DNA of 64,000 nucleotides from Kosakonia oryziphila (GTDB lineage Bacteria; Pseudomonadota; Gammaproteobacteria; Enterobacterales; Enterobacteriaceae): NCBI RefSeq assembly GCF_900094795.1, contig NZ_FMBC01000001.1, positions 1 to 64,000 of the forward strand, read 5' to 3'. Shown piece by piece: positions 36,092 to 46,727 of this stretch (position 1 is its first letter; each line of letters starts with the position of its first letter). The notes under the pieces were generated by a model. It saw only the letters and a program-made list of their open reading frames with translations, ran no database searches and was not told where the DNA came from. The position numbers and the translations under genes were made by a program.

Positions 36092-37765
36092 ATGTTAACT
36101 CGCATCAAACTTGTCACCAGTTTATTGCTGGTACTGGGATTATTTGGCCTTTTACAACTCACTTCCGGCGGCTTGTTCTTTAACGCGCTGAAACACGACA
36201 AAGAAAACTTCACCGTCCTGCAAACCATTCGCCAGCAACAATCCACGCTGAATGCTAGTTGGGTTGCGCTGCTGCAAACCCGTAATACCCTTAACCGCGC
36301 CGGGATCCGCTACATGATGGATCAGAACAATATTGGCAGCGGCGCGACGCTGTCCGACCTGATGCAGATTGCCAGCGCCTCGCTGAAACAGGCTGAAGCA
36401 GGCTGGAATGCTTACCAGGCACTGCCGCGCGATCCGCGCCAGAGCGGGGAGGCTGCGGCAGAGATTAAACGTAACTATGATATCTACCACAATGCGCTGG
36501 CGGATCTGATCCAGTTGCTGGGCGCAGGCAAAATTAACGCCTTCTTCGATCAACCGACTCAGAGCTATCAGGACGGTTTTGAGAAGCAGTACCTCAATTA
36601 TTTGCAGCAGAACGATCATCTGTATGAAACGGCGGTCAGCGATAGCGAAAGCTCTTACGGCTCAGCCATTTGGATCATTATTACGGTGCTGATCGTGGTA
36701 CTGCTGGTGATCATCGGCGTCTGGGCCGGGATCAAACAAGCGCTGATCGGGCCGTTAAACCACCTGATCGACAACATTCGTCATATTGCTGGCGGCGATC
36801 TGGTGCAGCGCATTGATGTCCACGGTTCCAATGAGATGGGGGTTCTGGCTGACAGCCTGCGTCATATGCAGAGTGAACTGGTGCGTACCGTCAGCGATGT
36901 GCGTAATGGCGCCAATGCGATTTATAGCGGAGCCAGTGAAATTTCGGCGGGGAATAACGACCTTTCCTCCCGTACCGAGCAGCAAGCCTCTTCGCTGGAA
37001 GAGACGGCAGCCAGCATGGAAGAGCTGACGGCAACGGTGAAACAGAACGCCGATAACGCCCGTCAGGCGAGCCACCTGGCGCTGAGCGCTTCCGAAACCG
37101 CGCAGAAAGGCGGCAAAGTGGTGGATAATGTTGTGCAGACGATGCGTGATATTGCCGCCAGTTCGCAGAAAATTGCTGACATCATTAGCGTAATCGACGG
37201 TATTGCCTTCCAGACTAATATCCTGGCGCTGAATGCCGCCGTCGAAGCCGCGCGCGCAGGTGAGCAGGGGCGTGGCTTTGCAGTGGTGGCGGGCGAAGTT
37301 CGCAACCTGGCGCAGCGCAGTGCCCAGGCCGCTCGTGAAATCAAAAGCCTGATTGAAGACTCCGTCGGTCGCGTTGAACTGGGTTCCACACTGGTGGAGA
37401 GCGCCGGGGAAACCATGGGTGAAATCGTGAATGCAGTGACCCGCGTGACCGACATTATGGGGGAAATCGCTTCTGCCTCTGATGAGCAAAGTCGCGGTAT
37501 TGACCAGGTGGGGCTGGCGGTTTCCGAGATGGATCGGGTAACACAGCAGAACGCCTCGCTGGTGGAAGAATCCGCTGCTGCGGCGGCGGCGCTGGAAGAG
37601 CAGGCCAGCCATCTGACGCAGGCGGTTTCCGTATTTCGCATTAGCCAGCAGCAGCGCAAACTGAACAGCGCGACGCCAGCCAGTTTTACCAGGGCCGCTC
37701 CGGTAAGCACGCAACCGCGTAGCGCGGCGGCGACCGATGCCAGTGACAACTGGGAAACTTTCTGA
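36092..37765 (+). CDS. tsr: Methyl-accepting chemotaxis protein Tsr
   Basis: 557 residues from the ATG at 36092; the longer frame at 36026 starts in the promoter. A first membrane segment (about 10-30) precedes the periplasmic four-helix ligand domain with [20 protein letters not shown] (about 69-88). A second segment (about 190-212), a HAMP domain and the signalling tip [20 protein letters not shown] follow. The C-terminal pentapeptide NWETF tethers CheR and CheB. It senses serine and autoinducer-2 in E. coli. A hairpin terminator follows the stop. Confidence 0.95.
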   Translation: MLTRIKLVTSLLLVLGLFGLLQLTSGGLFFNALKHDKENFTVLQTIRQQQSTLNASWVALLQTRNTLNRAGIRYMMDQNNIGSGATLSDLMQIASASLKQAEAGWNAYQALPRDPRQSGEAAAEIKRNYDIYHNALADLIQLLGAGKINAFFDQPTQSYQDGFEKQYLNYLQQNDHLYETAVSDSESSYGSAIWIIITVLIVVLLVIIGVWAGIKQALIGPLNHLIDNIRHIAGGDLVQRIDVHGSNEMGVLADSLRHMQSELVRTVSDVRNGANAIYSGASEISAGNNDLSSRTEQQASSLEETAASMEELTATVKQNADNARQASHLALSASETAQKGGKVVDNVVQTMRDIAASSQKIADIISVIDGIAFQTNILALNAAVEAARAGEQGRGFAVVAGEVRNLAQRSAQAAREIKSLIEDSVGRVELGSTLVESAGETMGEIVNAVTRVTDIMGEIASASDEQSRGIDQVGLAVSEMDRVTQQNASLVEESAAAAAALEEQASHLTQAVSVFRISQQQRKLNSATPASFTRAAPVSTQPRSAAATDASDNWETF

Positions 37766-37773
37766 CGGTTATT

Positions 37774-37800
37774 TGCGCCCTGTCATGCAGGGCGCATTTT
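37774..37800 (+). terminator. Terminator of tsr
   Basis: TGCGCCCTG/CAGGGCGCA stem with a 5-base loop, followed by TTTT, 8 bp after the tsr stop. Confidence 0.85.
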
Positions 37801-37851
37801 CCCTCCGCTTCCCCGTGCTATGCTCACTGCATCATTTTGTGGAGAAGCCTT

Positions 37852-38664
37852 ATGAACTTCGTCGCTATCCCTGCCATTCACTACAGTTGCACGCAACTTG
37901 CCGCCCTGGTTGGGCAATGTTTTGAAGGTTACAGCATGCCGTTTTCGTTGCCGCCAGCGGTATTTGCTCAGCGTTTTATCGCCGAAGGGCTTAGCTTTGT
38001 GGACTCCTGTGTCTGGCTGGATGGCGAGGAGCCTGCGGCGGTGGCCCTGATCACCCGGCGCGGCGCATCGGCGAGGCTGGCAGCGTTCGCCATTCGCCCA
38101 CAGTATCGAGCGCAGGGATTGGGTAAACGTCTTCTCCCTCCCTTAATAACGGCGTTGCGCGATAAAGGCGTGCGGTTACTGCGGCTGGAAGTCATTCAGG
38201 ATAATCATCCGGCGGTTGCTCTGTATCACTCACTCGGTTTTACCACAGTCCAGCCACTTTATGGTTTTCAGGGCGCGAAGGAGGTGGACGGTGAAGATTG
38301 CGCGTTGCAGGAAATTGATCCGCTGATCGTGGTGCGCAAAGCGGTCTGCGAGAGTAATGCTACGCTCTCCTGGCTGACCGATCCGCTCTCCTTCGCATCA
38401 TTACCGGCGCGGGCGTTTGAGTACCGTAATCATGCGCTGGCGGTGATTGCTACACACATGGAGATACCGCAGCTACGGTTTATTTATGTGGAGCCGGAGT
38501 ACCGACACAGAGGATTTGCCGGTGAACTGCTGCGAGTGTTGAATCAGCATTTTCCCGCTTTGAGTACCTCGGTAGTGGTGCCTGGCGCGTTTGCGCCGTT
38601 GTTCGAACGTGCGGGTTACAGCAGGCTTACGCTCAGCCAGTATGAGATGAAGGCTGACCTGTAA
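37852..38664 (+). CDS. Double-domain GNAT acetyltransferase
   Basis: 270 residues from the ATG at 37852 (GGAGAAG upstream). Two GNAT-like halves are visible: the first with FAIRPQYRAQGLGKRLLPPL (acetyl-CoA loop, about 75-95), the second with FIYVEPEYRHRGFAGELLRV (about 205-225). The second half probably also folds as GNAT. Substrate unknown. It occupies the space between tsr and opgB that holds lgo genes in E. coli. Confidence 0.85.
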   Translation: MNFVAIPAIHYSCTQLAALVGQCFEGYSMPFSLPPAVFAQRFIAEGLSFVDSCVWLDGEEPAAVALITRRGASARLAAFAIRPQYRAQGLGKRLLPPLITALRDKGVRLLRLEVIQDNHPAVALYHSLGFTTVQPLYGFQGAKEVDGEDCALQEIDPLIVVRKAVCESNATLSWLTDPLSFASLPARAFEYRNHALAVIATHMEIPQLRFIYVEPEYRHRGFAGELLRVLNQHFPALSTSVVVPGAFAPLFERAGYSRLTLSQYEMKADL

Positions 38665-38683
38665 CGGCCAGCCTTCGATTTTT
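38649..38683 (+). terminator. Terminator after the GNAT gene
   Basis: GAAGGCTG/CAGCCTTC stem overlapping the last codons of the GNAT gene, followed by GATTTTT, ending at the convergent opgB stop. Confidence 0.7.
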
Positions 38684-40973
38684 AACCGTTGTCACTCAGC
38701 ACTTTAATTTCGGCCAGCCCTATTCCAAGCTGACGCGGCGAGTGGCCGAGGATATTTCCTTCGTTGGTGGGTTGCGGGTCCGGCGGGACAATCACCAGCG
38801 TGCTGCTGCGGGACGGATTATTGAAGTGCAATGTCGTGGTGCTGAGCGTGTTATCCAGCATCAGGGTTTGCTCTTCATCGCCGATACGCACTGGAATAGG
38901 GCGGTTGGCGTTTGGGCCATACGCTTTGGCGGTAATGACCAGTTCGAAATGTTCCGGCAGCGGCTGGTTGTATTCGATCGACACTTCTTTGCCCAATCGC
39001 GCGTTGGACCAGCGCCCCCAGCTCTCCGGGCGGGAAATGCCAGTAAAGGCTTTCACCTCTTCCGGCGCGCCGGGAACGTTAAAGACAAAGCTGTCGGCTT
39101 TGTAGCGAATGTTGTTATCAAGGATCTTCAGCATATCGACATTATTCTGGTAGCGATCAGCGCTGATCACGCTCTCTTTAAATGCGGTTTTGCCTTTCCA
39201 TAATACTTTATCAATATGCTGAACCTGCTGTTCGCCACCGAGTTGCCCCTGCGAGACACACCAGTCGGTAGAGAGTGCGAGGTCTGGAGACCACAGGCGT
39301 GCCATTTTGTAGCACTGATCGATCCATACGAAGTTATCGCGCGGTGCAAAATCGGCAAGCTGGAAGCGCAGCGGCGCGGAGTATTCGCTTTCTGGCAGCG
39401 GTTCAACCCGATTATTGGAAACGCGCACCAGCAGCGGTAAACGGAACTGGCTACCGGAGAAGGCGACCATCTGTTTCTGGCTATCCACCGTGAACGCTTT
39501 CATCGTTTTCGGGAAGTTCCACAGGCGAATGACGTCCGGTTTCCACGCCAGCACTTTCTCTTTCATATTCAGGAATACCCCGGAGAGCGACTGGCCGGAA
39601 ATACTGCTGCGCCCAAGGCCGAGAAAGTTGTCGCCGCCGAGGATATCAAGCACGGTTGCGCCGTTATCCAGCGTACTACGTTTGATCCCGGAAATATCCT
39701 CCTGGGGTTCATCGCCGCGTATCACAAAGAACAGATCGCTGCGATCTTCCTTGTTGAGGTATTTCCACGCCGTGTTGTTCATCGCCAGATGATCGGAGGA
39801 AACCACGATCACCGTGTCTTTAAACCATGGCGACGCTTTGATCTTATTGATCAACGCTGCGATATGCTGCTGGCTACAGGTGACGGCACTGAATGACTGG
39901 TTCGGCTTGCCATCATAGCTGTAACTTTTTCGTGCGCAGGTGCGCGAGATAAAACCATCCGGATGGTGCGTATCGACGGTCAGCGCAAACAGTGAGAAGC
40001 GTTTGCCAGCGCGCGATAACTCTTCGTAGCGTTTCCAGACAGCATCCAGCACCGTATCGTCGTAGAAGCCCCAGTCATTACGATAGTGGGGATCGGCTAC
40101 CTGGCTTTTAAGCTCTTCCGCGCCAACGAGATAATCAAAACCGTGCGATTTAAGGAACACATCTTTTCCGGCAAAGCGCAGGTTTGCTCCCTGGATAAAA
40201 TGGTTCTCATAGCCGGAATTTTTCAGAATGTCGCCGAGGCAAAGATTCTGCGGGAAGAAACTGGACACTGAAGCGGAAGCGTTGCCTTCAAAAGGCGCGA
40301 ACAGTGGAATACCGCACTGCGAGGCGACCATGCCAGCGATGGTGTAATCCGTACCGGGGAGTTGCTCCGTATGGCTAAAATCGAGGCTTTGCGCCTTCAG
40401 CGCGCCCAGTTCCGGCGTCAGCCCAGGAAATGCCTCTTCATTGAAGTAGGTGCGCTCCAGACTTTCGCCGTAGATGTAGACCAGATTGAGTTTCGGTTCC
40501 GGGATTTTCTTCGCCGGGACTTTATAAAAGGTGGAGAAGTCGGGATCGCCCTCACGCGTCTGGGATTTCACCAGTTCGGTGATTTGGCGGAATGCCGGGC
40601 TGGCATCGACCGAACCCAGCGCCAGCGCCAGTGCCAGCAGGCTATAGCCAAAATGATGAGGCAGATGGCGACGGCGGCGCAGTACCCAACCCAGCGCGCA
40701 GAACAAAGCCACCAGCGCAAGAACCAGACCCGCCCCGGGTAACATGTATTTGCTGATGCCCGCACCGGTCAGACTGTTGGTGAGGGTGTATAACACTGCG
40801 TCGTTAATGCCGTCGCCGGTAAAGTAATGACTGGCGTACAGCGTGATATTCAAAACAATAAACAGGCCCAATACCAACAACGTTGCAGTAAACCACCAGC
40901 TATTTCGCCCCGCTTTACAGGTGTAAATCATGATCGAGGCGAGAAACAGAGCAATAGAGAGCAACCCGGACAA
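38682..40973 (-). CDS. opgB: Phosphoglycerol transferase I
   Basis: 763 residues, equal to E. coli OpgB (MdoB). Three or four N-terminal membrane segments (to about residue 130) precede a large periplasmic alkaline-phosphatase-like/sulfatase domain. The nucleophile region is [13 protein letters not shown] (about 168-180) and the metal site is [13 protein letters not shown] (about 395-407). It transfers sn-glycerol-1-phosphate from phosphatidylglycerol to periplasmic glucans. Convergent with the GNAT gene. Confidence 0.95.
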   Translation of the reverse strand: MSGLLSIALFLASIMIYTCKAGRNSWWFTATLLVLGLFIVLNITLYASHYFTGDGINDAVLYTLTNSLTGAGISKYMLPGAGLVLALVALFCALGWVLRRRRHLPHHFGYSLLALALALGSVDASPAFRQITELVKSQTREGDPDFSTFYKVPAKKIPEPKLNLVYIYGESLERTYFNEEAFPGLTPELGALKAQSLDFSHTEQLPGTDYTIAGMVASQCGIPLFAPFEGNASASVSSFFPQNLCLGDILKNSGYENHFIQGANLRFAGKDVFLKSHGFDYLVGAEELKSQVADPHYRNDWGFYDDTVLDAVWKRYEELSRAGKRFSLFALTVDTHHPDGFISRTCARKSYSYDGKPNQSFSAVTCSQQHIAALINKIKASPWFKDTVIVVSSDHLAMNNTAWKYLNKEDRSDLFFVIRGDEPQEDISGIKRSTLDNGATVLDILGGDNFLGLGRSSISGQSLSGVFLNMKEKVLAWKPDVIRLWNFPKTMKAFTVDSQKQMVAFSGSQFRLPLLVRVSNNRVEPLPESEYSAPLRFQLADFAPRDNFVWIDQCYKMARLWSPDLALSTDWCVSQGQLGGEQQVQHIDKVLWKGKTAFKESVISADRYQNNVDMLKILDNNIRYKADSFVFNVPGAPEEVKAFTGISRPESWGRWSNARLGKEVSIEYNQPLPEHFELVITAKAYGPNANRPIPVRIGDEEQTLMLDNTLSTTTLHFNNPSRSSTLVIVPPDPQPTNEGNILGHSPRQLGIGLAEIKVLSDNG

Positions 40974-41211
40974 CCGTCATTCCTTATCAAGACCAGACAT
41001 ATTGCTGATTAATAATTTTGTAACAGGAAAGCTAATTTAATGGTGATGTCATACTTCTGCAATTATAACGTCACGTTATTCTGAAAATTAAGAAATGGTT
41101 TAGAAAAAGACAATCTCGTTGTTGATCATGTCTGTTAACGGGCGGGACGACAGAGAAATAGAGGGGGAAATGCCGCGCTCAGGCCGAAAAAGCGCTCAAC
41201 GCGGCGGAAGA

Positions 41212-41712
41212 TCAAGAGAGGAAGTTGACGCCCTGTTTCAGAACGATATCGCAGGCTTTTGATTTCACTTTTTCTGCCAGCGGCGTGCTGCCGATATTGC
41301 TCAGGTTCAACTGTTCGCCGTTTTTGGTGTTCAGCATACCCTGAAGACCATCCAGATAGTTGGTATCCTGCTTCTGCTGGCTGGCGCCGAGCCCCAGTTT
41401 ATCCAGCACCTGGTTTTTCACATTCTCGGTATTGGTGAGCGAAGAGAGTTTGTTTTTGGCGCACCAGGTCATTACGCCTGCCGCATTGTTCATGGTATTT
41501 GAACTGAGCGCCTGATTACCGCCGTTAAGCAGGCCGGTCAGGGAGGAGAGAGATAACCCACCTTGTTGCGAGGCGGTGCTGCTCTGGTTGTGCTGGCTGA
41601 GCTGGTTGGCGGCGCTGGAGAGCGTATCCTGCCAGGAAGCGGCGTTGGCAAAGCTGGTTAGCAGAGCGCTGCTGATGGCAGCAGTGCAGAGCAGGCGTTT
41701 GGTGAATTTCAT
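41212..41712 (-). CDS. yjjA: DUF2501 secreted protein YjjA
   Basis: 166 residues from the ATG at 41712 (MKFTKRLLCTAAISSALLTS, a clear signal peptide). In-frame ATGs 9 and 24 bases earlier are alternatives, as none has a strong ribosome-binding site. The DUF2501 core is serine- and leucine-rich (LSLSSLTGLLNGGNQALSSN), with AGVMTWCAKNKLSSLTNTEN after it and a second Cys in KACDIV. Periplasmic, function unknown. Position downstream of dnaC matches E. coli yjjA. Confidence 0.85.
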   Translation of the reverse strand: MKFTKRLLCTAAISSALLTSFANAASWQDTLSSAANQLSQHNQSSTASQQGGLSLSSLTGLLNGGNQALSSNTMNNAAGVMTWCAKNKLSSLTNTENVKNQVLDKLGLGASQQKQDTNYLDGLQGMLNTKNGEQLNLSNIGSTPLAEKVKSKACDIVLKQGVNFLS

Positions 41713-41786
41713 ATCGTGCATATCCCGATGTTTCATTAAAGCGCTGATTATACTCCTGAGCCGATCCGCCACAGAGGTGAAAACTC

Positions 41787-42524
41787 TCAATATTCTTTAC
41801 CGGTGACGCGGCTACGGTAGCTCTCCCAGTTGAAGATCACCCACAGACTGTTACCGAGGCGCATCCTGTCCATTACGCGCTCGCCCAGCAGCTTATTCAT
41901 CTCTTCCAGATTGCTGTTAGTGAGCATGCCGGTCGGGCGTTTAGACGAAGAACGTCTGTCGACTATCTGATTGATAATGACTTTTTCGTAGCGAGATTCT
42001 GTTTGCATGCCGATTTCGTCAATCACCAGTAGATCGACGCTGCTTAAATCGTTCAGCAACTGTTCTTCACTGCTTTCGCGGTTGCCGAACGTCTCCTTCA
42101 TTGCAGACATAATGTCAGCAACGGTAATGATTAGCACCGATTTCCCGCGAAGCAACAGTTCATTGCAAATGGCAGCAGCGAGATGATTCTTGCCAGTGCC
42201 AGGTTTGCCGGAAAAGATAAAACTGGCGATATTGCCCTCAAACTCTTCGACATATTGACGTGCCTGGCTGAGGGCGCGCATTTGCCCCTCCGTTTCGACC
42301 CGGTAATTTTCAAAAGAGCAGTTCTGGTGCAGCGGACGAATGCCGGAGCGATTAAACGTGCGCTGCATTTTCATTGCGCGGTTTTCTCGCTCCAGCGCCG
42401 CCGAACGGATTGCGCCCTGTTCTTTCTGCCAGGCCATTAGCTCCTCGCCCGTTTTAAAGGCGGGCTCGGTGTTGGCGGGCATCATCTTTTGCAGTCGCTT
42501 CATCAATTCGCCGACGTTTTTCAT
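41787..42524 (-). CDS. dnaC: DNA helicase loader DnaC
   Basis: 245 residues, the E. coli length. The N-terminal DnaB-interacting part (about 1-60) is followed by an AAA+ ATPase with Walker A FSGKPGTGKNHLAAA (about 104-118), Walker B VDLLVIDEIG (about 164-173) and sensor region. It loads the DnaB helicase at origins and during primosome assembly. The stop of dnaT lies 3 bp upstream of its start, forming the classical dnaTC operon. Confidence 0.95.
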   Translation of the reverse strand: MKNVGELMKRLQKMMPANTEPAFKTGEELMAWQKEQGAIRSAALERENRAMKMQRTFNRSGIRPLHQNCSFENYRVETEGQMRALSQARQYVEEFEGNIASFIFSGKPGTGKNHLAAAICNELLLRGKSVLIITVADIMSAMKETFGNRESSEEQLLNDLSSVDLLVIDEIGMQTESRYEKVIINQIVDRRSSSKRPTGMLTNSNLEEMNKLLGERVMDRMRLGNSLWVIFNWESYRSRVTGKEY

Positions 42525-42526
42525 CG

Positions 42527-43066
42527 TTATCCTCTAAAGCCTGGTGGGATTTGATTGTCCGGTTCTGACAGTACATTGATATCGCGTTTCGCCGTGCCAT
42601 TCTGGCTGGCACGACCGATTTGTACACTACGCGCTAGCTTTTGTTGCCATTGCACATGGTGGAATACTTTGCCTTCGGCCTGCCAGTAGGCAACAAACGA
42701 GGCCAGCTCTTCCGGCGTGACGGGCTGCGTTAACGCAATACCCCACAACGCAGCCAGACGCTGGATGTCTGCATCCGGCTGCCAACCGGCATACATGGCG
42801 AATTTGCCCATCGGCACATTCACCGGCGCAGCAGCAGGTTCTTCATAAAATTGCGCATCGAGGGCAATGTCGCTGGCTGGCCGCGCAAGGCGGGCTTCAA
42901 GCGCCAGTAATTGCTCAAGGCGCTGCTGCGTGATGGCATAAAACACGGGGCTGTTATTGGCAAAAACAGCGACAGCACCGCCTTCTGTGTGGGCCAGAAC
43001 GCTGGCGTGATCGCGCACAAACTCATCAATGCCGATGACATTCGATGTCAGGATTCTGGAAGACAT
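42527..43066 (-). CDS. dnaT: Primosomal protein DnaT
   Basis: 179 residues. The N-terminal oligomerisation region begins [20 protein letters not shown]. The C-terminal ssDNA-binding part contains [20 protein letters not shown] and the [13 protein letters not shown] motif. DnaT works with PriA/PriB/DnaC in replication restart. Directly upstream of dnaC with a 2-bp gap. Confidence 0.95.
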   Translation of the reverse strand: MSSRILTSNVIGIDEFVRDHASVLAHTEGGAVAVFANNSPVFYAITQQRLEQLLALEARLARPASDIALDAQFYEEPAAAPVNVPMGKFAMYAGWQPDADIQRLAALWGIALTQPVTPEELASFVAYWQAEGKVFHHVQWQQKLARSVQIGRASQNGTAKRDINVLSEPDNQIPPGFRG

Positions 43067-43241
43067 AACGCGTTCTCAAACAGGGTTACTACGGATAAGG
43101 CGCTCTGTGTTTTTTTCGCACAGGCATAATGACACATAGTAACACAGTGAGCAGAAAGGGCAGTACAGCATGAAAAAAGCCGGGTTCTGGACTGACCCTA
43201 TTTCCCCGGCTGTTGATTTTCCTGAAGTGTCCGCCTGTGCG

Positions 43242-43670
43242 TCAGGCAATAATGTTCAGCGTAACGTCGATGTTGCCACGGGTGGCATTGGAGTAAGGGC
43301 AAACGATATGTGCGGCATCGACCAGTTTTTTCGCTTCGGCTGCGTCCATACCTGGCAGATGAATGTTCAGTTTCGCTTCGATACCGAAACCGGTAGGCAG
43401 CGGACCAATGCCGACTTCACCTTCGATAAACGCCTCTTTCGGTATGGCTATTTTGTCGCGACCAGCAACGAACTTCATGGCGCCCAGGAAGCAGGCGGAG
43501 TAGCCCGCAGCGAATAGTTGTTCCGGGTTGGTCACTTCACCGCCTGCGCCGCCCATCTCTTTGGGCACGCCCAGTTTTACATCCAGGACGCCGTCTGAAG
43601 AGGTTGCGCGGCCGTCACGGCCTCCGGTTGCTTTAGCTTTAGCGGTGTAAACGACTTTTTCTAATGACAT
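43242..43670 (-). CDS. ohr: Organic hydroperoxide resistance protein Ohr
   Basis: 142 residues. An OsmC/Ohr-fold thiol peroxidase with the two reactive cysteines Cys60 ([11 protein letters not shown]) and Cys124 ([13 protein letters not shown]). It reduces organic hydroperoxides using lipoylated proteins. A MarR-type OhrR-like gene lies upstream in the same orientation, and both have the same near-palindromic box. AAGGAA precedes the ATG. Inserted between dnaT and yjjB, which are close neighbours in E. coli. Confidence 0.93.
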   Translation of the reverse strand: MSLEKVVYTAKAKATGGRDGRATSSDGVLDVKLGVPKEMGGAGGEVTNPEQLFAAGYSACFLGAMKFVAGRDKIAIPKEAFIEGEVGIGPLPTGFGIEAKLNIHLPGMDAAEAKKLVDAAHIVCPYSNATRGNIDVTLNIIA

Positions 43671-43706
43671 GGCAGGTTCCTTAATTATCTTGAGTGTTTG
43701 CTATAT

Positions 43707-43722
43707 AATAGTGTACTATTTA
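43707..43722. promoter_or_regulatory. Putative OhrR operator before ohr
   Basis: AATAGT-GT-ACTATT is a perfect inverted repeat, extended by TA, 37 bp upstream of the ohr start. It matches the box at 44219 at 13 of 16 positions. Confidence 0.65.
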
Positions 43723-43755
43723 TTTACTGGAAATAAACTCCCTGCAAAAGGGAGT

Positions 43756-44205
43756 TCATGCCCGGTGAAAGTTCTGGCGAAGCTGCTCCAGTTGCTGCTT
43801 GATATCATGCAGCGTCGCGTTATCGCAGGCCATAGCACAGCCTATTGCTTGCGGAATAGACATTGCTTGCTGCTGCAACGCGCGCCCGCTTTCGCTTAAC
43901 GTAATCACCACTTGCCGCTCATCCTGGCGTGAACGCTGACGGTGGATCAGCCCTGCGCTTTCCAGCCGTTTAAGCAGCGGTGTCAGCGTTGCTGAATCCA
44001 GAAACAGGCGCTCACCAACCTCTGACACGGTGATATCATCCTGTTCCCACAGTACCAACATGACCAGATACTGTGGATAGGTAAGATTCAGCGGAGCCAG
44101 AAGCTGCCGGTAGAGCTTATGCAGCGCCAGGTTTGTTGAGTAGAGCGCAAAACAAAACTGGTTATCTAAGGCGAGCTGTGCATTTTTGGTTGGTGTCGTT
44201 TTCAT
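43756..44205 (-). CDS. ohrR: MarR-family peroxide sensor (OhrR-like)
   Basis: 149 residues from the ATG at 44205; a longer frame to 44307 lacks support. Winged-helix region [20 protein letters not shown] then [13 protein letters not shown], with the DERQV wing (about 60-105). Cys18 in [10 protein letters not shown] sits where OhrR proteins carry the peroxide-reactive cysteine. Upstream of ohr, same strand, sharing an operator-like box. It most likely represses ohr until oxidised. Confidence 0.85.
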   Translation of the reverse strand: MKTTPTKNAQLALDNQFCFALYSTNLALHKLYRQLLAPLNLTYPQYLVMLVLWEQDDITVSEVGERLFLDSATLTPLLKRLESAGLIHRQRSRQDERQVVITLSESGRALQQQAMSIPQAIGCAMACDNATLHDIKQQLEQLRQNFHRA

Positions 44206-44218
44206 GTTTTTTAATATA

Positions 44219-44234
44219 AATAGTGCGCGATTTA
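44219..44234. promoter_or_regulatory. Putative OhrR operator before ohrR
   Basis: AATAGTGCGCGATTTA, 14 bp upstream of the ohrR ATG, matches the ohr box at 13 of 16 positions. This suggests autoregulation. Confidence 0.6.
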
Positions 44235-44276
44235 ATTGCAAGGCATTTTTTTGCTGGCCTCGCCAGAAAACAAATC

Positions 44277-44750
44277 TCAAACGCGCGGGCGTTTGCGGTA
44301 TATCCACAGCCCGGGAATCGACAGGCCAATAGAAAGCGCGCCAACGATCGATGAGGCTTTCAGGAAATTTGTGAGTAACAGGATCATTAACTCTTCGCTG
44401 TAGCCAAAGTGGCCAATTTTCACAGCGGAAACCATCGCGGTGTAGGCCGAGATGCCTGGAAACATTGGAATTACTGCTGCCACAGTAAACACTTTAGGAT
44501 GCGCCAGATACCATCGCGACCAGCGAATGCCTATTGATCCCACCAGCATGGCGGCGACAAAAGTTGACCATTCGATATTAAAACCCCAGTACATCAGCGC
44601 AAAGCGGGAGCCGTGGCCGAGTGCGCCAAGAAGCGCACACCAGGGCAGGGCGCGATGCGGAACGTTGAACACCATAGCAAACCCGATGGCGGGGATTGCG
44701 GCCAGCAACATATCTTGTAAAAGTGCCAGAATAAAGGTGATCACATCCAT
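44277..44750 (-). CDS. yjjB: YjjB, small subunit of the ThrE-fold exporter
   Basis: 157 residues from the ATG at 44750, the length of E. coli YjjB; an upstream in-frame start at 44765 is less likely. Four or five hydrophobic segments, with [20 protein letters not shown] (about 90-109). With YjjP it reconstitutes a split ThrE/DUF1212-DUF3815 carrier, which exports succinate in E. coli. Its start overlaps the yjjP stop region by 10 bp. Confidence 0.92.
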   Translation of the reverse strand: MDVITFILALLQDMLLAAIPAIGFAMVFNVPHRALPWCALLGALGHGSRFALMYWGFNIEWSTFVAAMLVGSIGIRWSRWYLAHPKVFTVAAVIPMFPGISAYTAMVSAVKIGHFGYSEELMILLLTNFLKASSIVGALSIGLSIPGLWIYRKRPRV

Positions 44751-45517
44751 CCGCGCAGCCCCCACAGTGTCATTGCCATCACCACGCCGATACAGGTGGC
44801 GAGTGTTAATAAGCTGGCGATGGCCCAGCGCGCAAGACCGGTGTTGATGTGGCCTTTGAACATATCGGCAACCGCGTTTATCAGCGGAAAACCGGGTACC
44901 AGTAACAGCACGCTGGCGGCCATGGCGACGGTTGATGAATGAATAAAGGCAGGAAGTGTCAGCATCAAGCCAGAAACGGTCGTTGCCACAAAGGCGGTAA
45001 TGCAGAAATTAATCTGTGGATGCATATGGCGATTCGCCAGTAGCAACCGAACGTACATCGCTACACTGCTGGCACAAAACGTAATGAATGCGCCATCCCA
45101 GCCGCCTTTATTGAGTTTGCAGAAACAGGCGCAGGAGAGTCCAACCATAAGCGTGACCAGCCAGCGTGGGTAGCGTAGCGGTTTAACCTGGGCAAACCGC
45201 TTTTCAACGTCCCTGGCATCCAGCAGCTTATGTTCGGTCATGATCACGATATGCTGTATTTCCGTTACCACGTGCATATTGATTCCGCGATCGTTGTTTT
45301 TACGCGTTGAAGTCAGGCACTGCCCGTCTTTGATGGTTGTCAGAACAATGGCGTTAGAGGAGATGAGACTTTCAACGCTATCCATACCCAGCGCGATGCC
45401 CAGGCGTGTTGATAGCTCTTCCACCAATGCGCTCTCTGCACCATGCTGCAATAAAAAAAGGCCACACTGAATACACAACCGCGTAATAGCGCGCTGTGAT
45501 GACTGGTCTGTTTGCAT
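44741..45517 (-). CDS. yjjP: YjjP, large subunit of the ThrE-fold exporter
   Basis: 258 residues from the ATG at 45517 ([20 protein letters not shown]), chosen over 45616 because it matches E. coli YjjP. The DUF1212 soluble N-terminal region (to about 115) with SRNNDRG-like [20 protein letters not shown] is followed by membrane segments, including [20 protein letters not shown]. Forms the exporter with YjjB. Confidence 0.92.
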   Translation of the reverse strand: MQTDQSSQRAITRLCIQCGLFLLQHGAESALVEELSTRLGIALGMDSVESLISSNAIVLTTIKDGQCLTSTRKNNDRGINMHVVTEIQHIVIMTEHKLLDARDVEKRFAQVKPLRYPRWLVTLMVGLSCACFCKLNKGGWDGAFITFCASSVAMYVRLLLANRHMHPQINFCITAFVATTVSGLMLTLPAFIHSSTVAMAASVLLLVPGFPLINAVADMFKGHINTGLARWAIASLLTLATCIGVVMAMTLWGLRGWM

Positions 45518-46044
45518 GATTACCCTGGTATCTGTTAACACAACGCTCGCGAAGGATGGAGCATAAAAGATAGTTTTAACACAAGTGATAGGCAGAATAG
45601 CGCCCAGGTAGATCAAGATTTGTGCAGTAAGTCACGCTGAAGTGTGTTCTGAGGTCTTCTTAATTATCCGGTTAAGCGTTCATTTAAAATTTTTTATAAA
45701 AATTATATGAAAAGAAAAAAGGAATTGTTATTTTCGGATAATAGCCTGATTTATGTGGTGTATTTCTTAATAATTTGTTGGGTTGTTATTGTTATCTTAA
45801 TTATTTTGCTAATTATTAATTAAAATTTATTTTTAATAATGTGCGAGATAATCTACCTGATGATATGTTATATCGATGTATAAATTGGTACTACTATAAT
45901 TCTGGCTGTTTATGTTTGACCTCAACTCATAAATCTCGTAAGTTGTTTTAGCGGCATTTACGCGGGTAATTCCATTATCTGTGGTTACTATTGGAAAAGT
46001 CATTATGCGGATTGATAGAACTCGCAAATGGATATGGAGATTTT
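45518..46044. promoter_or_regulatory. AT-rich upstream region of yjjQ-bglJ
   Basis: About 530 bp without a supported gene. The stretch 45680-45850 is almost entirely A/T. In E. coli the yjjQ-bglJ operon is silenced by H-NS, and such composition fits an H-NS nucleation region (inference). Confidence 0.5.
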
Positions 46045-46713
46045 ATGTTATCAACAGACAATACTCATGGGATTATTATTAGCCAGACTCCGGTTCTTAT
46101 GGCCGGGATTGGTAGTATACTTAAACATCATTTTCCTGAATATATCCTCAATTATTATTCTTGTGTAGAAGAGATAGATCTCCTGCAATTAAAGCGCGCT
46201 CGCCTGGTTATTGTTGACATCGCTGACGAGATTTTCTACGCGAGAAGGCGCTGTCAGAATTATTATTCTCTTTTTTCTCAAAGCGATAGCTCTCGCTGGA
46301 TCTTTTTTACGCCACATACGGTGCTGCCTGTGGCAATGGAGTTTTTATTACGCCCGCGTATCACGTTACTTTCCAGCCAGGAACCCGTTGAAGGGGTGAT
46401 TAATGCTATTCGCCACGGATATGGGAGTGAGGGAGAAATTAGCCGGACACTTATGTTTGAGGGAATGAGCAGGAGTATTACTGATGCTCCTCAAAGTAAA
46501 ATACTGACTCTATCTGAACGTAAAGTGTTACGTCTTCTTGGCGAAGGTTGGGGCGTAAAACAAGCAGCAATGTTGCTCAAAAAAAGTAATAAAACGGTGA
46601 GTGCGCAGAAAAACAGTGCAATGAGGCGATTATCATTAAAGAGTGACGCAGATTTATATATATGGATTAATAGCAACCAGGGAATGGCAGAACTGAATTC
46701 AGGCGCGATATAG
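46045..46713 (+). CDS. yjjQ: LuxR-type regulator YjjQ
   Basis: 222 residues from the ATG at 46045 (TGGAGA upstream). A receiver-like N-terminal half without an obvious phospho-acceptor motif is followed by a LuxR helix-turn-helix: LTLSERKVLRLLGEGWGVKQ and AAMLLKKSNKTVSAQKNSAM. The C-terminus matches E. coli YjjQ strongly as I recall it. In E. coli YjjQ represses flagellar and capsule genes. Followed 14 bp later by bglJ, as in the yjjQ-bglJ operon. Confidence 0.88.
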   Translation: MLSTDNTHGIIISQTPVLMAGIGSILKHHFPEYILNYYSCVEEIDLLQLKRARLVIVDIADEIFYARRRCQNYYSLFSQSDSSRWIFFTPHTVLPVAMEFLLRPRITLLSSQEPVEGVINAIRHGYGSEGEISRTLMFEGMSRSITDAPQSKILTLSERKVLRLLGEGWGVKQAAMLLKKSNKTVSAQKNSAMRRLSLKSDADLYIWINSNQGMAELNSGAI

Positions 46714-46727
46714 GGAGACCGAAATGA

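Noticed and set aside
45833-46027. 64-codon minus-strand frame upstream of yjjQ
   Set aside because: Composition follows the AT-rich promoter region; no start signal and no known family.
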